Source: Rhodoferax sp.
Lineage (GTDB): Bacteria > Pseudomonadota > Gammaproteobacteria > Burkholderiales > Burkholderiaceae_C
NCBI GenBank assembly: GCA_030645355.1
Contig: JAUSNJ010000081.1
Coordinates: 1-64,000 of the forward strand
Direction: 5' to 3'
Length of the DNA: 64,000 nt
The notes below the pieces were generated by a model. That model was not told the DNA's origin. It saw only the letters and a program-made list of their open reading frames with translations, and searched no databases. Position 1 is the stretch's first letter, and every line of letters begins with the position of its first letter. Of this stretch, positions 7,779 to 16,707 are shown one piece after another. A program made the position numbers and the translations under genes.

Positions 7779-9977
7779 CTACAACTTGATTTCCACCCCA
7801 AAGTTGAAACTGCTGCGTCCGCTGCGCAGGCTGTTGCTGGCATAGCCATCGCCGGTCTGGGTCAGGGACTCGTTGTCCACCGGTGCCAGGTTGTTCACCG
7901 ACACCCGGGCCGACACCTTGGGGCTCATCACCCATTGGGCGAACAGGTCGACGCTGCGGCTGCGGGACTGGTCCAGCGTTTGCGAGAGGGACTGTTGCGT
8001 GGTGTAACCCGGCGTAAAGGCCAGGCTGCCACCCAGCATCAGCGGCAGGCCGCTGACCCGGTAGTCAAACCCAAAGTTTCCGGACCAGGGCTGCTGGCCA
8101 TCCAGACGGTTGTTCGGGCCGGGCAGGGCCTCGACGCTGGACTGGTAGATGTTGACCGCGCCACGCAGGTTGAGCGGCAATTTGGCGTTGAACAGTCCGG
8201 GCACCAGTTCACCGGCACGGCCCTTGATTTCCAGTTCCAGGCCGCGCGTCATGGCCTTGGAGAAATTGACGGGCTGCGACACCCAGCGCGGCACGCCGGA
8301 CCAGGCCACGTTCTGCAAACGCGTCACACTGCGGATCAGGTCGTCGACCTTGCGGTAAAACACCCCAACACTGATCAGGCCGCCTGCGGCCAAGTACTTC
8401 TCAAACGCAATGTCCAGGCCGGTGGCCAGCTCGGGCAGCAGGGCGGGGTTGCCCATGCGGTCGGGTGACAGCTCGGTATTGGTCTTGCTGGTGTCGGCGA
8501 ACTGGCCGCTGAGGTAGGGGCGCGCCATCAGAGCCGACAGGTCGGGTGCCTTGTAGCTGCGTGTGATGCTGGCGCGAATCAGGTCGCGTCCCGCGGCATC
8601 CAGTTTGTAGTTGAGGTGCACCATCGGTGTGGTCACATTGCTGGTATTGCTCAAGGGGTTCGCGATGCCGTCGCTCTCGCTGGCGATCTGTTCGGAGCGC
8701 ACACCCAGATAGGTCGACCACTGTTTGTTGATCTCCCACTCGTCCTGAACAAACAAGGCCCGCCGTGCAATCTTGGCGGCGAACGGCTGTCCCTCAAAAT
8801 CCGCCAGCAACGGCACGCCTTGCTGGGTAATGGCGCGCTTTTCGTCGCGCTGGCGCCATTCCAGGTCCCAGCCGACGGTCAGGCTGTGTTCCGCATTCAG
8901 CAACCGGCTGTAGTTGCCCGCTTGCGTCAGGCTCAGGTCCGCGTTGTCGGCAATGATGCGCCGTTGCGGCTGCACCAGCCCCGCACTCTGTCCGTCAAAA
9001 CTGCCTTTGGACGCAGACAGGCCGACTTTCAGCTCGATGCGCTCAGTGCCACTCAGGTGGTTGACCCATTGCAGGTTGCTGCGCACGCTTTGCCAGCCAC
9101 CCCGGTATTCACCGTCGTCGTCCAGACTGGGGTTGCCAGTCAGCACCTGGTTCTGGAACGTGGCCTGGTTGTTCCAGATGCCCTTTTGCAGAAAGCTTTG
9201 CCAGGTCAGCGTTTCGTCGTCGCTGATGCGCCAGTTCAGGCGCGGCCCGATGTTGATGCCATGGCCAAACGACAGCGACTCCCCTTGTTGCCGTGCGAGG
9301 GACGCCAGGCCATCCTGCCCCGGCGCGCTGCGCCAGACGACGGTGTCATTGCGGTTGCGCCATTGAAACAGCGAGACCGGCAACGACAATGAAAATCCAT
9401 CCCACTTCTCGCCCAGAGTCCAACTGCCGGACACGGTGGGGCGGTCCACGCTGTAACCCACGCCCACGCGCAGATCCCGCTGCGAGACCTTGGGCGCGTC
9501 CTTCAAAATGATGTTGATGGCACCGGCCACGGCCTGCGCGCTTTGGTTGGCGGTCGGGCCCTTCGTCACTTCAATGCGCTCCACCTGTGCCGGGTCCAAC
9601 TGGTCCAGCGCAAAGCCGGGGGGCGCCGGGTCGCCGTTGATCAGGATCAGCGTGTAGCCCGAACCCAGGCCCCGCATGCGCGGCGCGTTGCCCTGCATGG
9701 TGATACCGGGCAGGCGCTTGAGCACGTCGGCCACATTGTTGTCGCCGTATTTGTCCAGTTCCTCGCGGCCGTAGACCTGCTTGGCGATTTGTGCCCTGCG
9801 CCGCAGGTCGTTGTCGCTGGACTGCTTGCCCAGAACCTCGACCCGCTCCAGTTTGCTGCCCGGTGCGCGGGCTGCCGGTTCGCCGGTGCCGCCGGGCACT
9901 TCTTGTGCCCGGGTGGGCACGACGGACAGACCCGCCAGGGTCACAATGCACGTGAATGTGCCGAAAAAAGGTTTCAA
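7779..9977 (-). CDS. TonB-dependent outer-membrane receptor
   Basis: About 732 residues. The likely start is TTG at 9977, seven bases after a GGGAG, giving a signal peptide KPFFGTFTCIVTLAGLSVV ending near TRAQ; no ATG fits. The plug domain (about 45-165) carries YGDNNVADVLKRLPGITMQ, MRGLGSGYTLILINGD and VERIEVTKGPTA. The remainder is a 22-strand-type barrel with many alternating aromatic segments. The last residue is Leu rather than the usual Phe/Trp. The ligand is unclear: nothing nearby suggests siderophore or cobalamin use. It is divergent from the DUF1800 gene with only 78 bases between starts. Confidence 0.88.
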   Translation of the reverse strand: MKPFFGTFTCIVTLAGLSVVPTRAQEVPGGTGEPAARAPGSKLERVEVLGKQSSDNDLRRRAQIAKQVYGREELDKYGDNNVADVLKRLPGITMQGNAPRMRGLGSGYTLILINGDPAPPGFALDQLDPAQVERIEVTKGPTANQSAQAVAGAINIILKDAPKVSQRDLRVGVGYSVDRPTVSGSWTLGEKWDGFSLSLPVSLFQWRNRNDTVVWRSAPGQDGLASLARQQGESLSFGHGINIGPRLNWRISDDETLTWQSFLQKGIWNNQATFQNQVLTGNPSLDDDGEYRGGWQSVRSNLQWVNHLSGTERIELKVGLSASKGSFDGQSAGLVQPQRRIIADNADLSLTQAGNYSRLLNAEHSLTVGWDLEWRQRDEKRAITQQGVPLLADFEGQPFAAKIARRALFVQDEWEINKQWSTYLGVRSEQIASESDGIANPLSNTSNVTTPMVHLNYKLDAAGRDLIRASITRSYKAPDLSALMARPYLSGQFADTSKTNTELSPDRMGNPALLPELATGLDIAFEKYLAAGGLISVGVFYRKVDDLIRSVTRLQNVAWSGVPRWVSQPVNFSKAMTRGLELEIKGRAGELVPGLFNAKLPLNLRGAVNIYQSSVEALPGPNNRLDGQQPWSGNFGFDYRVSGLPLMLGGSLAFTPGYTTQQSLSQTLDQSRSRSVDLFAQWVMSPKVSARVSVNNLAPVDNESLTQTGDGYASNSLRSGRSSFNFGVEIKL

Positions 9978-10055
9978 AGACAGCTCCCAATTGTTTGGGT
10001 GCGATTGTCGGGGTTTTGCGTAAGAGAGTGGGCCGATGCCGGGTTTAAGGGTTAT

Positions 10056-11402
10056 ATGCAAGCTGCAACCATTGCCTCTCACCGCTTCGGCTACACCGAA
10101 ACCAGTCTGCGTGCGATACAGCCGGACCCGCGGGGCTGGGTGCTGGACCAGTTTCGCCAACCGGCTGCCATGGATGCGAGCGGACTGATTGACAGTGTGG
10201 CCGCGATGCAGCTGACCCGCGAGGTACTGAAGGGCGCCTTGCAGGCCAAACCGGATGCAGATGGCAAGAAGCCGGGCGATGACTTGGGGCCGGCAACGCC
10301 GTCGCGCCTGGAACTGCGCAGAACCAACCTCAAGGGGCTGCAACGGCGCTGGCAGCACATCGTGGCTACCCCCACGCCAGTCGCCGAGCGCTGGGTGCAG
10401 TTTTGGGCCAACCACTTCTGTGTTGCCGCGACCAAGGGCAGCATGCTGGCACTGGTGTGGCCGCACGAATACGAGGCCATCCGCCCCAACGCCTTTACCG
10501 ACTTCAAGACCCTGCTGCGTGCCGCCGTGCTGCATCCGGCCATGCTGCTGTACCTGGACAACGCCCAGTCGATCGGCCCGGACTCGCGGGGTGGCCAGCG
10601 CCGCAAAAAAGGCCTGAACGAGAATCTGGCGCGTGAGTTGCTGGAGCTGCACACGCTGGGCGTGAACGCTGGCTACACGCAGGAGGACGTCACCCAGACG
10701 GCCCGGCTGTTGACGGGCTGGACGGTGGGGCCGCAGACCGGGGGCAAGGTCGCATTCGTCCCCATCATCCACGAGCCAGGCAGCAAGACCATATTGGGCA
10801 AGCGCTATGCAGAAGGGCCCCAGGCCCTGGACCAGCTGCTCGGCGACTTGAGCGCGCACCCGGCGTGTGCCCGGTTTGTGGCGGCCAAGCTGGTGCGGCA
10901 TTTCGTGACGGACGAGCCGCCCGCGGCGCTGGTGGACGCCGTGGCGCTGCGCTTTCGTGAAAGCGGTGGCGATATGCAGGCCGTGGCCCGCGCCCTGTTT
11001 GGCCACGACCTGGCCTGGAGCCCGCAGCACGCTCCCAAGTTCAAGCGTCCGGAAGATCTGGTGTTGTCGGCACACCGCATGCTCAAGATGCCCGTGGCAT
11101 CCATGGAGCAAACGGTGCGGACCTTGCAGGACATGGGGCAGGCGGTGGGCCGGGCTCCGTCGCCCCAAGGTTGGCCAGACCGCACGGAAGACTGGCTGTC
11201 ACCCGACGCCTTGCTGAAACGGGTGCAGTGGGCGGACCGCTTTGGTTCCGCCAACAGCGATGCCGCCGATGCGCGGGCTCTGTCGCGACTGGCCTGGGGC
11301 GAAGACCTGAGCGACACCACGCTAAAACACATCGAGCGCGCCGAAAGCAGTGCGCAGGCCCTGGCATTGGCGCTGGCAAGCCCCGAATTTCAACGGAGAT
11401 AA
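10056..11402 (+). CDS. DUF1800 domain-containing protein
   Basis: A 448-residue protein with the DUF1800 core: WVQFWANHFCVAATKG, then NENLARELLELHTLGVNAGY and a YTQEDVTQTARLLTGW segment. No clear signal peptide is visible at the chosen ATG. DUF1800 genes are regularly paired with DUF1501 genes, as here: the next start is four bases after this stop. The biochemical function of the pair is not established. The upstream frame stays open into the divergent TonB receptor gene, but homology to the family begins after 10056. Confidence 0.85.
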   Translation: MQAATIASHRFGYTETSLRAIQPDPRGWVLDQFRQPAAMDASGLIDSVAAMQLTREVLKGALQAKPDADGKKPGDDLGPATPSRLELRRTNLKGLQRRWQHIVATPTPVAERWVQFWANHFCVAATKGSMLALVWPHEYEAIRPNAFTDFKTLLRAAVLHPAMLLYLDNAQSIGPDSRGGQRRKKGLNENLARELLELHTLGVNAGYTQEDVTQTARLLTGWTVGPQTGGKVAFVPIIHEPGSKTILGKRYAEGPQALDQLLGDLSAHPACARFVAAKLVRHFVTDEPPAALVDAVALRFRESGGDMQAVARALFGHDLAWSPQHAPKFKRPEDLVLSAHRMLKMPVASMEQTVRTLQDMGQAVGRAPSPQGWPDRTEDWLSPDALLKRVQWADRFGSANSDAADARALSRLAWGEDLSDTTLKHIERAESSAQALALALASPEFQRR

Positions 11403-11406
11403 GGCA

Positions 11407-12591
11407 ATGACCACACCCCTAAGCCGCCGCGCTGCACTGCATTGGCTGGGCGCCGCCGCAACGGCCTCGGCCTTGCTGCCTGCACGCCTGGCACTGGCCG
11501 CGCCATCCCGTTCACAGGACCCGCAAGGGGCACGCTTGGTGGTGGTCCTGCTGCGCGGAGCACTGGACGGGCTGGCCGCTGTGCCAGCTTATGGGGACGC
11601 GGCGTGGTCCGCGCTACGGGGTAACTCCGAAGCCGATGCCGCGGCCGCCAAGGGCGTGCCCGTGCCCGCCGCATTGCGTCTGGATGCCAACTTCGGTCTG
11701 CACCCGTCGCTGGCCCATTTGCATGCTTGGTACGGACAGAACGAACTGCTGGTGGTGCACGCCACGGCGAGCCCCTACCGCGAACGCTCCCACTTCGATG
11801 CGCAGCAATTGCTGGAGAGTGGTGGCGACAAACCCTTTGCGCTGAATACCGGCTGGCTCGGCCGCGCGTTGCAAGTTACCGCAAAGCCTGCGATTGCTCT
11901 TGCCGCCGCCATGCCGCTGGCGTTGCGCGGAGCCGATGGCGCCAGCACCTGGACGCCGGACCGGCGCCAGGACGCCGACCAGGACCTGATGGCGCGTGTC
12001 GGCCAGATGTACCGCGACGACCCGCAACTGGCCGCCGCCCTGGCACAGGCCATGGGCCAGAAGGACATGACCATGGGTGCCGATGGGGGCGCCGGTTTTG
12101 CCGGACTGGCGAAGCAGGCGGGAAGCTTTTTGGCCGACCCCAAAGGTCCCCGGGTGGCCTGGCTGGAGGCTGGTGGCTGGGACACCCACACCAACCAGTC
12201 GGCCCGGCTGACGCGCTTGCTGACGGGTCTGGACGACGGACTGGCTGCCTTGCGCGCGGGCCTGGGCGCCCATTGGGCCCACACGTCCGTGCTGGTCATG
12301 ACCGAGTTTGGCCGATCCGCCACCTACAACGGCACCGGTGGCACCGACCACGGCACGGGCGGTGTGGCGTTTCTGGCCGGTGGCAATGTGGCCGGTGGCA
12401 AGGTACTGGCCGACTGGCCCGGCCTGGCCAAGGGTCAATTGCTGGACGGCCGCGACCTGAAGCCGACGATAGACTTACGCAGCGTCATCGCGCCGGTGGT
12501 GCAACACCAGTTTGCACTGAGCACCGCGCAACTGCAGTCGGTCGTGCTGCCGGGGGTTGGCAAACCAACGTTGAATTTATGGCGCACGTGA
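11407..12591 (+). CDS. DUF1501 domain-containing protein, Tat-type signal
   Basis: A 394-residue exported protein of the alkaline-phosphatase-like/sulfatase-related DUF1501 group. The N-terminus SRRAALHWLGAAATAS is a twin-arginine-like signal. Family motifs include VVVLLRGALDGLAAVPAYGD, RERSHFDAQQLLESG, and the C-terminal VLVMTEFGRSATYNGTGGTDHG with conserved Asp/His. It is translationally close to the DUF1800 gene upstream. The pair probably acts at or outside the inner membrane, but no substrate is known. Confidence 0.88.
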   Translation: MTTPLSRRAALHWLGAAATASALLPARLALAAPSRSQDPQGARLVVVLLRGALDGLAAVPAYGDAAWSALRGNSEADAAAAKGVPVPAALRLDANFGLHPSLAHLHAWYGQNELLVVHATASPYRERSHFDAQQLLESGGDKPFALNTGWLGRALQVTAKPAIALAAAMPLALRGADGASTWTPDRRQDADQDLMARVGQMYRDDPQLAAALAQAMGQKDMTMGADGGAGFAGLAKQAGSFLADPKGPRVAWLEAGGWDTHTNQSARLTRLLTGLDDGLAALRAGLGAHWAHTSVLVMTEFGRSATYNGTGGTDHGTGGVAFLAGGNVAGGKVLADWPGLAKGQLLDGRDLKPTIDLRSVIAPVVQHQFALSTAQLQSVVLPGVGKPTLNLWRT

Positions 12592-12611
12592 ACGCCTGGA
12601 GAATGGACACC

Positions 12612-13061
12612 ATGTTTGGAAAGAAGACCTTTCGGTTGGCGGTGCTGGCGGCGGTGCTCGTGCTCGGCGGCGGCGCCGTCTGTGCGCAATCGGTGGCCGT
12701 GCCGGACCCCAAGGAATGGGCGGCGCTCAGCCCCGAGCAGCAAAGTCAGCAAAGGGCAGACATTCGCCGCCAGCTGGCCCACGCCAGCCCGCAGGAGCGC
12801 GAGGCGTTTCGCAAAGGCCTGCGGGAGCGCCTGCAGGGGATGAGCCCGCAGGAGCGTAGGGCACTGGCAGAAAAGACGCGGGAAACCTGGCGCCACATGA
12901 GCCCCGAGCAGCGGGAGAAATTCAAGGAAGAACGTCGCGAAAAGTTCAAGGGATTGCCCCCTGAAGAACGCAAGAACCTGCTGGAACAGCGGCGGGCCAT
13001 GCTGGAAAAACTCAGCCCGGAAGAGCGCGCGGCATTGCGCGAAAAACTTCCCCCGCACTGA
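12612..13061 (+). CDS. DUF3106 domain-containing periplasmic protein
   Basis: A 149-residue protein with a signal peptide ending near CAQ, then highly charged repeats of an SPEER/SPQER-x-x-(L/F)-x-(E/K) unit about every 14-18 residues, predicted to be helical. This is the DUF3106 pattern. The ATG at 12612 is preferred to 12603 because the GGAGA sits ten bases before it and abuts the other. It is followed nine bases later by an ECF sigma factor. In Burkholderiales DUF3106 genes often accompany an RpoE-type sigma and a small membrane protein, so it may be part of an envelope stress circuit; that link is inferred. Confidence 0.82.
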   Translation: MFGKKTFRLAVLAAVLVLGGGAVCAQSVAVPDPKEWAALSPEQQSQQRADIRRQLAHASPQEREAFRKGLRERLQGMSPQERRALAEKTRETWRHMSPEQREKFKEERREKFKGLPPEERKNLLEQRRAMLEKLSPEERAALREKLPPH

Positions 13062-13070
13062 GGTGTGCCC

Positions 13071-13718
13071 ATGACCGACACCAGCAGCACCCGATCATCC
13101 GCCGGGTTTGTGGGCCACTGGAGCGGTCGCCTGGTGCGTGCGTTGGAGTTTGGCGCGACGGGGCGCCCGGCCGGCGGTGACTGGGCGTTGTGGCACAAGG
13201 CCTGTGCCGGCCATGCGCCCAGTGCCACGGAATTGGTGCAGGCACTTACCCCGCAGGCCCATGGGCTTGCTATGCAAATGCTGCGCAAGACCGAAGACGC
13301 GCAGGACGTCGTGCAAGAGTCGTTTCTGCGCCTGTGGAGCAGCCAGCCCAGTGACGCCATGGGCGCGCAACTGGCGACCTATTTCCACACCATTGTTCTG
13401 AACCGCTGCAGAACCCATCTGACCCGGCGCCGGGAATTTGGAGCCGAAGACGAGACGTTGCAACAGCTGGTGGAAGACCGGCAGCGCGACGATGCAGCGC
13501 GTGACGCCGAACTGCCGCGCGCCAGTGCTGCCCAAATCCAGCAGGCCATGGCGGGCCTGCGACCCCGCCAGCGCATGGCATTGGGCATGTGGGCCTATGC
13601 CGATGCGGACGTGGCGGACATTGCCCGGGCACTTGACATCGAAGTCAATGCGGCCCACCAGTTGCTGCACCGCGCGAAGCTTGCACTGCGCACGGCCCTC
13701 ATAGGAGTTTCACCATGA
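13071..13718 (+). CDS. ECF-type RNA polymerase sigma factor
   Basis: A 215-residue sigma-70 family protein. Region 2 is visible as ALTPQAHGLAMQMLRKTEDAQDVVQESFLRLW (read in two parts around residues 63-95) and region 4 as LRPRQRMALGMWAYADADVADIARALD with the helix-turn-helix. An 18-residue N-terminal extension precedes the usual start. It overlaps the next gene by four bases (ATGA), the arrangement typical of sigma/anti-sigma pairs. It is probably in one transcript with the DUF3106 gene. Confidence 0.9.
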   Translation: MTDTSSTRSSAGFVGHWSGRLVRALEFGATGRPAGGDWALWHKACAGHAPSATELVQALTPQAHGLAMQMLRKTEDAQDVVQESFLRLWSSQPSDAMGAQLATYFHTIVLNRCRTHLTRRREFGAEDETLQQLVEDRQRDDAARDAELPRASAAQIQQAMAGLRPRQRMALGMWAYADADVADIARALDIEVNAAHQLLHRAKLALRTALIGVSP

Positions 13719-14053
13719 CAAGCAAACAAGGCCCAACCCCTGGCACCGATGCGCAACTGCGCCAGGCCCTGCGAGCGTCGTTGGGGCAATCCCCGGCCGA
13801 TGGTCTGAACGATTTGCAGGCCCGCGTCATGGCGCAGTGGACCCTGCGCACCGCTACCGCAGAGCCCGTGGCGGGCGGGACTGGCGGCGTTTTGCAGTTG
13901 GGCCTGTACTCTGTGCGGGTGCAGGCGGTGTTGCTGGCCCTGGTATTGGTGGCGGTGCTCGGCTGGCAGTCCCTGCGCAACCACGCCGACACGTCGCCGG
14001 ACGATTTGTTGGAGCCTGACGTTCTCGCGCTGATGGCGCTGGGCGAGTTATGA
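13715..14053 (+). CDS. Small single-pass membrane protein, probable sigma-factor partner (DUF3619-like)
   Basis: A 112-residue protein with a soluble N-terminal half containing LRQALRASLGQSPADGLND and one transmembrane segment at about 70-86 (VQAVLLALVLVAVLGW). Its tail is short and acidic. The ATGA overlap with the sigma gene indicates coupled translation. Size, topology and position fit the DUF3619 proteins that follow RpoE-like sigma genes in Burkholderiales and may act as anti-sigma factors. There is no zinc-binding HxxxCxxC motif. Its 3' end overlaps the convergent lysR gene by six bases. Confidence 0.65.
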   Translation: MTSKQGPTPGTDAQLRQALRASLGQSPADGLNDLQARVMAQWTLRTATAEPVAGGTGGVLQLGLYSVRVQAVLLALVLVAVLGWQSLRNHADTSPDDLLEPDVLALMALGEL

Positions 14054-15007
14054 CGGGTCACCAATGGCCACGCGGGTGAGCTGGGCCTGCGCCTGCAGCC
14101 AGTCGCAAAACGCCACAATCTCCGGGCGTGCAGTGGCGCGGGGGCCGACCAGCAGCCAGTAGACCATCGGCGATTCCAGTCGCATGCGGGGCAGGATCTC
14201 GACCAGGTCCCCGCTGGCCAGGCTGTCCGCCACCAGGGGCATGCGGGCCAGGGCCAGGCCTTGGCCTGTCAGTGCGGCCTGGGCAATCTGGTGCGCATAG
14301 TTGAAATACAGCCAGCGTTTGGGCTCCAGGTTTTTGAAGTTGTGGGTGTCGAGCCAGCGCCGCCAGGTCAACCACTCCAGGTTTTGTGTGCGGTGCGAAT
14401 CGCTGGCTTCGATGAGGCCGAAGTGCACCAGGTCGGTCCCTTTCTTCAAGGGGTGTCCACTCTTGAGCAGCCAGGGGCTGGCCACGGGGGTGAGTTGTTC
14501 ACCAAACAGCCGGATGGCCTGGGGTGGCACCTGGGCCGGCCGCGCGTACCGCAGGGCCACGTCCACATCCGCTGTTTCCATGTCCACGGGCACATCACTG
14601 GCATCGATGCGGATGTCGATGTCCGGATGGGCACTCTGAAAATCTTCCAGGCGCGGAATCAGCCACATCGACGCAAACGAGGCCCAGGTGCTGATGGTCA
14701 CGCTCTTGCGTCCGGCACTGCGCCGGATCAGGCGCACCGTGCTGTCCATGCGTTCCAGCGACGGCAGCACGGCCCGCAGCAACTGGGCACCGGCGGCGGT
14801 CAGTTCCACCGCGCGGGTATGGCGCAGGAACAGCGGCACGCCGACCTCTTCTTCCATGGCCTGTATCTGGCGACTCACGGCGCTTTGGGTCAGCGAGAGC
14901 TCTTCGGCCGCGGCACGAAAGTTCAGGTGCCGGGCCACGGCCTCGAACGCGCGCAAATGGCCCACGGCGATGGGCCGGGTCCGCAGGTGGTTTTCGGAAT
15001 GTTGCAT
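14048..15007 (-). CDS. LysR family transcriptional regulator (GcvA-like)
   Basis: A 319-residue regulator. The N-terminal winged helix-turn-helix reads LRAFEAVARHLNFRAAAEEL followed by SLTQSAVSRQIQAMEEEVG. The effector domain follows, with the GcvA-type SASFASMWLIPRLEDF-like segment and a final GLALARMPLVAD motif. It is divergent from the DUF2917 gene, so it probably controls that gene and itself. The intergenic region carries two direct TTATCCCG copies. Confidence 0.9.
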   Translation of the reverse strand: MQHSENHLRTRPIAVGHLRAFEAVARHLNFRAAAEELSLTQSAVSRQIQAMEEEVGVPLFLRHTRAVELTAAGAQLLRAVLPSLERMDSTVRLIRRSAGRKSVTISTWASFASMWLIPRLEDFQSAHPDIDIRIDASDVPVDMETADVDVALRYARPAQVPPQAIRLFGEQLTPVASPWLLKSGHPLKKGTDLVHFGLIEASDSHRTQNLEWLTWRRWLDTHNFKNLEPKRWLYFNYAHQIAQAALTGQGLALARMPLVADSLASGDLVEILPRMRLESPMVYWLLVGPRATARPEIVAFCDWLQAQAQLTRVAIGDPS

Positions 15008-15058
15008 GGCGCAGCGCGAGGGAGCTTTGTTGATTGATGCGAAAAAGGAATGAATAGC

Positions 15059-15095
15059 TTATCCCGATTTCATTGGACGAGCAAGGGTTATCCCG
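15059..15095. promoter_or_regulatory. Two direct TTATCCCG motifs between lysR and the DUF2917 gene
   Basis: TTATCCCG occurs at 15059-15066 and 15088-15095, 29 bases apart (start to start), in the only intergenic region a divergent LysR protein would be expected to bind. No other explanation is visible. Binding is inferred. Confidence 0.3.
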
Positions 15096-15143
15096 CGATC
15101 ATTCAGGCATCAAACGCAGCACAACGCAGCAAAGGAGCGCACG

Positions 15144-15629
15144 ATGTCAAGCAGCAATTTCCTGGAATTTCAAACCTCTCATGGCCAGGACACCGTTCCC
15201 GGTTTCTGGAAGCTGGCCCCCGGGCGGGCGCTCAGTCTGCAGCCGCGCCAGCCGGGTTGGTTGCGGGTTGCGCAAGGCCAGGTCTGGGTGACGCTGGGCG
15301 CTCTGCACCAGGGTGCAGGCAACGAACTGGGCGATTTCTTCTTGCACGCGGGTGAGCAACTGGCCGTTCGTCCGGGCCAGCACCTGGTGCTGGAACCCTT
15401 TGAACGTGGGCAGCAGCAAGCGGTGTTTTTTGAGTGGACACCGGGCCTTGAAGCCGTCCAGGTACCAGTCGCCCAGAACCTTGGTGCTGTGACACTGCCA
15501 CTGCGGGAACTGGGCTTGGCGTTGGGCATGGTGGGGTCGGCTCTGGGGCATCTGGGCGTGGGGCTGCTGGCCTATGGGCGGCAAGTGGTGTCGGGTCGGC
15601 CTGTGGTGCAGGCACCGCACTGCAGTTAA
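15144..15629 (+). CDS. DUF2917 domain-containing protein
   Basis: A 161-residue protein with a compact cupin-like half: WKLAPGRALSLQPRQPGWLR, then GQVWVTLGA and GDFFLHAGEQLAVRPGQHLV. This is the DUF2917 pattern. The C-terminal half has a glycine- and leucine-rich helix (LGLALGMVGSALGHLGVGLL). An AAAGGAG precedes the ATG. In related bacteria the family sits next to a GcvA-like LysR, as here. No biochemical function is known. Confidence 0.8.
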   Translation: MSSSNFLEFQTSHGQDTVPGFWKLAPGRALSLQPRQPGWLRVAQGQVWVTLGALHQGAGNELGDFFLHAGEQLAVRPGQHLVLEPFERGQQQAVFFEWTPGLEAVQVPVAQNLGAVTLPLRELGLALGMVGSALGHLGVGLLAYGRQVVSGRPVVQAPHCS

Positions 15630-15694
15630 CCGAGATGGTTCATTTTTCAGTGTAGGCATTGCAGCCATTGCTTGCGGTGCGGGTTTGGCGGGGC

Positions 15695-15746
15695 CGGTGG
15701 GCCGGGTGTCCCTTCTCTGGCCGACGAAGGGACACCCGGCCCACCG
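15695..15746. repeat. Perfect 21-bp-stem hairpin at the islet's left edge
   Basis: The arms at 15695-15715 and 15726-15746 are exact reverse complements (GGTGGGCCGGGTGTCCCTTC core), with a 10-base loop. Three more outer G-C pairs form after one mismatch. There is no U-tract, so a simple intrinsic terminator is doubtful. The right arm recurs at about 17771-17791, but the left arm does not. Confidence 0.8.
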
Positions 15747-15818
15747 ACCCTGCGGTGCGTGGTGTTAGTCGCTACAAAATACATAGCTTCACATCCATAT
15801 TTCACGAGGGCTAGCGGT
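15713..15818 (+). repeat. Left direct repeat of the islet (includes repeat copy C)
   Basis: About 105 bases nearly matching 17760-17864: the hairpin right arm, a GCGGTGCG block, then repeat copy C (15771-15818, starting GCTACAAAATACATAGC and ending TTCACGAGGGCTAGCG). The copies differ at scattered positions. They bracket about 1.95 kb of lower-GC DNA. Confidence 0.75.
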
Positions 15819-16126
15819 CAGTTTGATCGGAAATTTGAGAGGCACAGGCCAAATAAAACCCAATTTGGGTATGGAAAGACTCAAAAATGGGGCAGAGAGC
15901 GGGGGGGGAATTTGGGGTAGCGGTGCGCAATGGAAACCACGCGACTGTTCCGGTTCAAACCTTACCAGCAACCGCGAATTGGACTGAGCAATTGTTCGTC
16001 GCGTAAAGACGCTTTGCCGACGTACAAGTTTCCAGACACCGGTCGTTCAGACGAGCTGGTTTGCAGGTTAACGCCAAGTTGACCGGCACGCTAGCGTGCC
16101 AGTGTCGAACGATCTGTTAATTCGCT
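15819..16126. other. Intergenic stretch without a supportable gene; contains a 16-bp palindrome
   Basis: About 300 bases of lower GC than the surrounding genes. A G-run (GGGGGGGG near 15899) and a perfect palindrome GGCACGCTAGCGTGCC at 16085-16100 are the only structures I see. No ORF here has convincing protein character. Confidence 0.5.
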
Positions 16127-16426
16127 TCATTCTTGTGGCCATACAGATTGATCTGCAATCGAAACCTCCGCGCATTCGATCCGGATCTTATCGTCCAAGA
16201 AAACCAATCGCTCGGCGGTCTCCCGAATCAGTCTTGGAGCCTTCAACTCGCAATGCATCGGTACTTCAACTCGCTCACAAATGAAAAAGGAAACGTAGCG
16301 TAGCTCGCCGCTCGCAGCAAAGACTTGTGCCGTGAGACAGTCATGCGTTGCGGTGAAGTGCCACAGTCGCCAACGATGGCCTGTGAGTTGCACAACTTCA
16401 AGCTCAGTTGGGTGATGTTGCTCCAT
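16127..16426 (-). CDS. Hypothetical protein in the low-GC islet
   Basis: A 99-residue reading frame starting MEQHHPTELEVVQLTGHRW. The composition is protein-like, with mixed charged and aromatic residues and an alternating beta-like pattern (GELRYVSFFICERVEVPMH). I do not recognise a family. No strong ribosome site is visible before the ATG. Its codon use is less GC-rich than neighbouring core genes, as expected for acquired DNA. It lies in the same orientation as the nucleotidyltransferase gene, 280 bases downstream of it. Confidence 0.45.
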   Translation of the reverse strand: MEQHHPTELEVVQLTGHRWRLWHFTATHDCLTAQVFAASGELRYVSFFICERVEVPMHCELKAPRLIRETAERLVFLDDKIRIECAEVSIADQSVWPQE

Positions 16427-16707
16427 CGGTTTTGAAGTGAATTAACGTAATTTCCAGAGCATATGAAACTGCTCTATAAGTTGAGACCTGCTCCATATAC
16501 TGGACATCGAATTCCCCTGAAAATGGCTTATATCCTTGGTTTGTCCAGTCTGCTCAGGCCTTCGCGCTGCTATATACAGTTTGCAGCGGGCCTGCCAACC
16601 CAGATCACTACTGTTCGATTCTAAGTTGCGATGGAGTCATGAATTGGGCAATGGTGGTGAACGACTCCTTCCGCCCCATTACAACGAAAGCAATTGATTC
16701 CAAGCGG
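16427..16707. other. Intergenic spacer between the two islet genes
   Basis: A 281-base A/T-richer spacer. I searched it for integron attC core sites and terminal inverted repeats and found none that hold. A segment near 16660-16690 (TTCCGCCCCATTAC) resembles one near 17615-17630 (TTTCGCCCCATTGC). Confidence 0.4.

Noticed and set aside
7779-11168. 1129-codon minus frame including the TonB receptor
   Set aside because: The upstream third crosses the divergent DUF1800 gene and lacks a signal peptide and protein-like content; the true start is near 9977.
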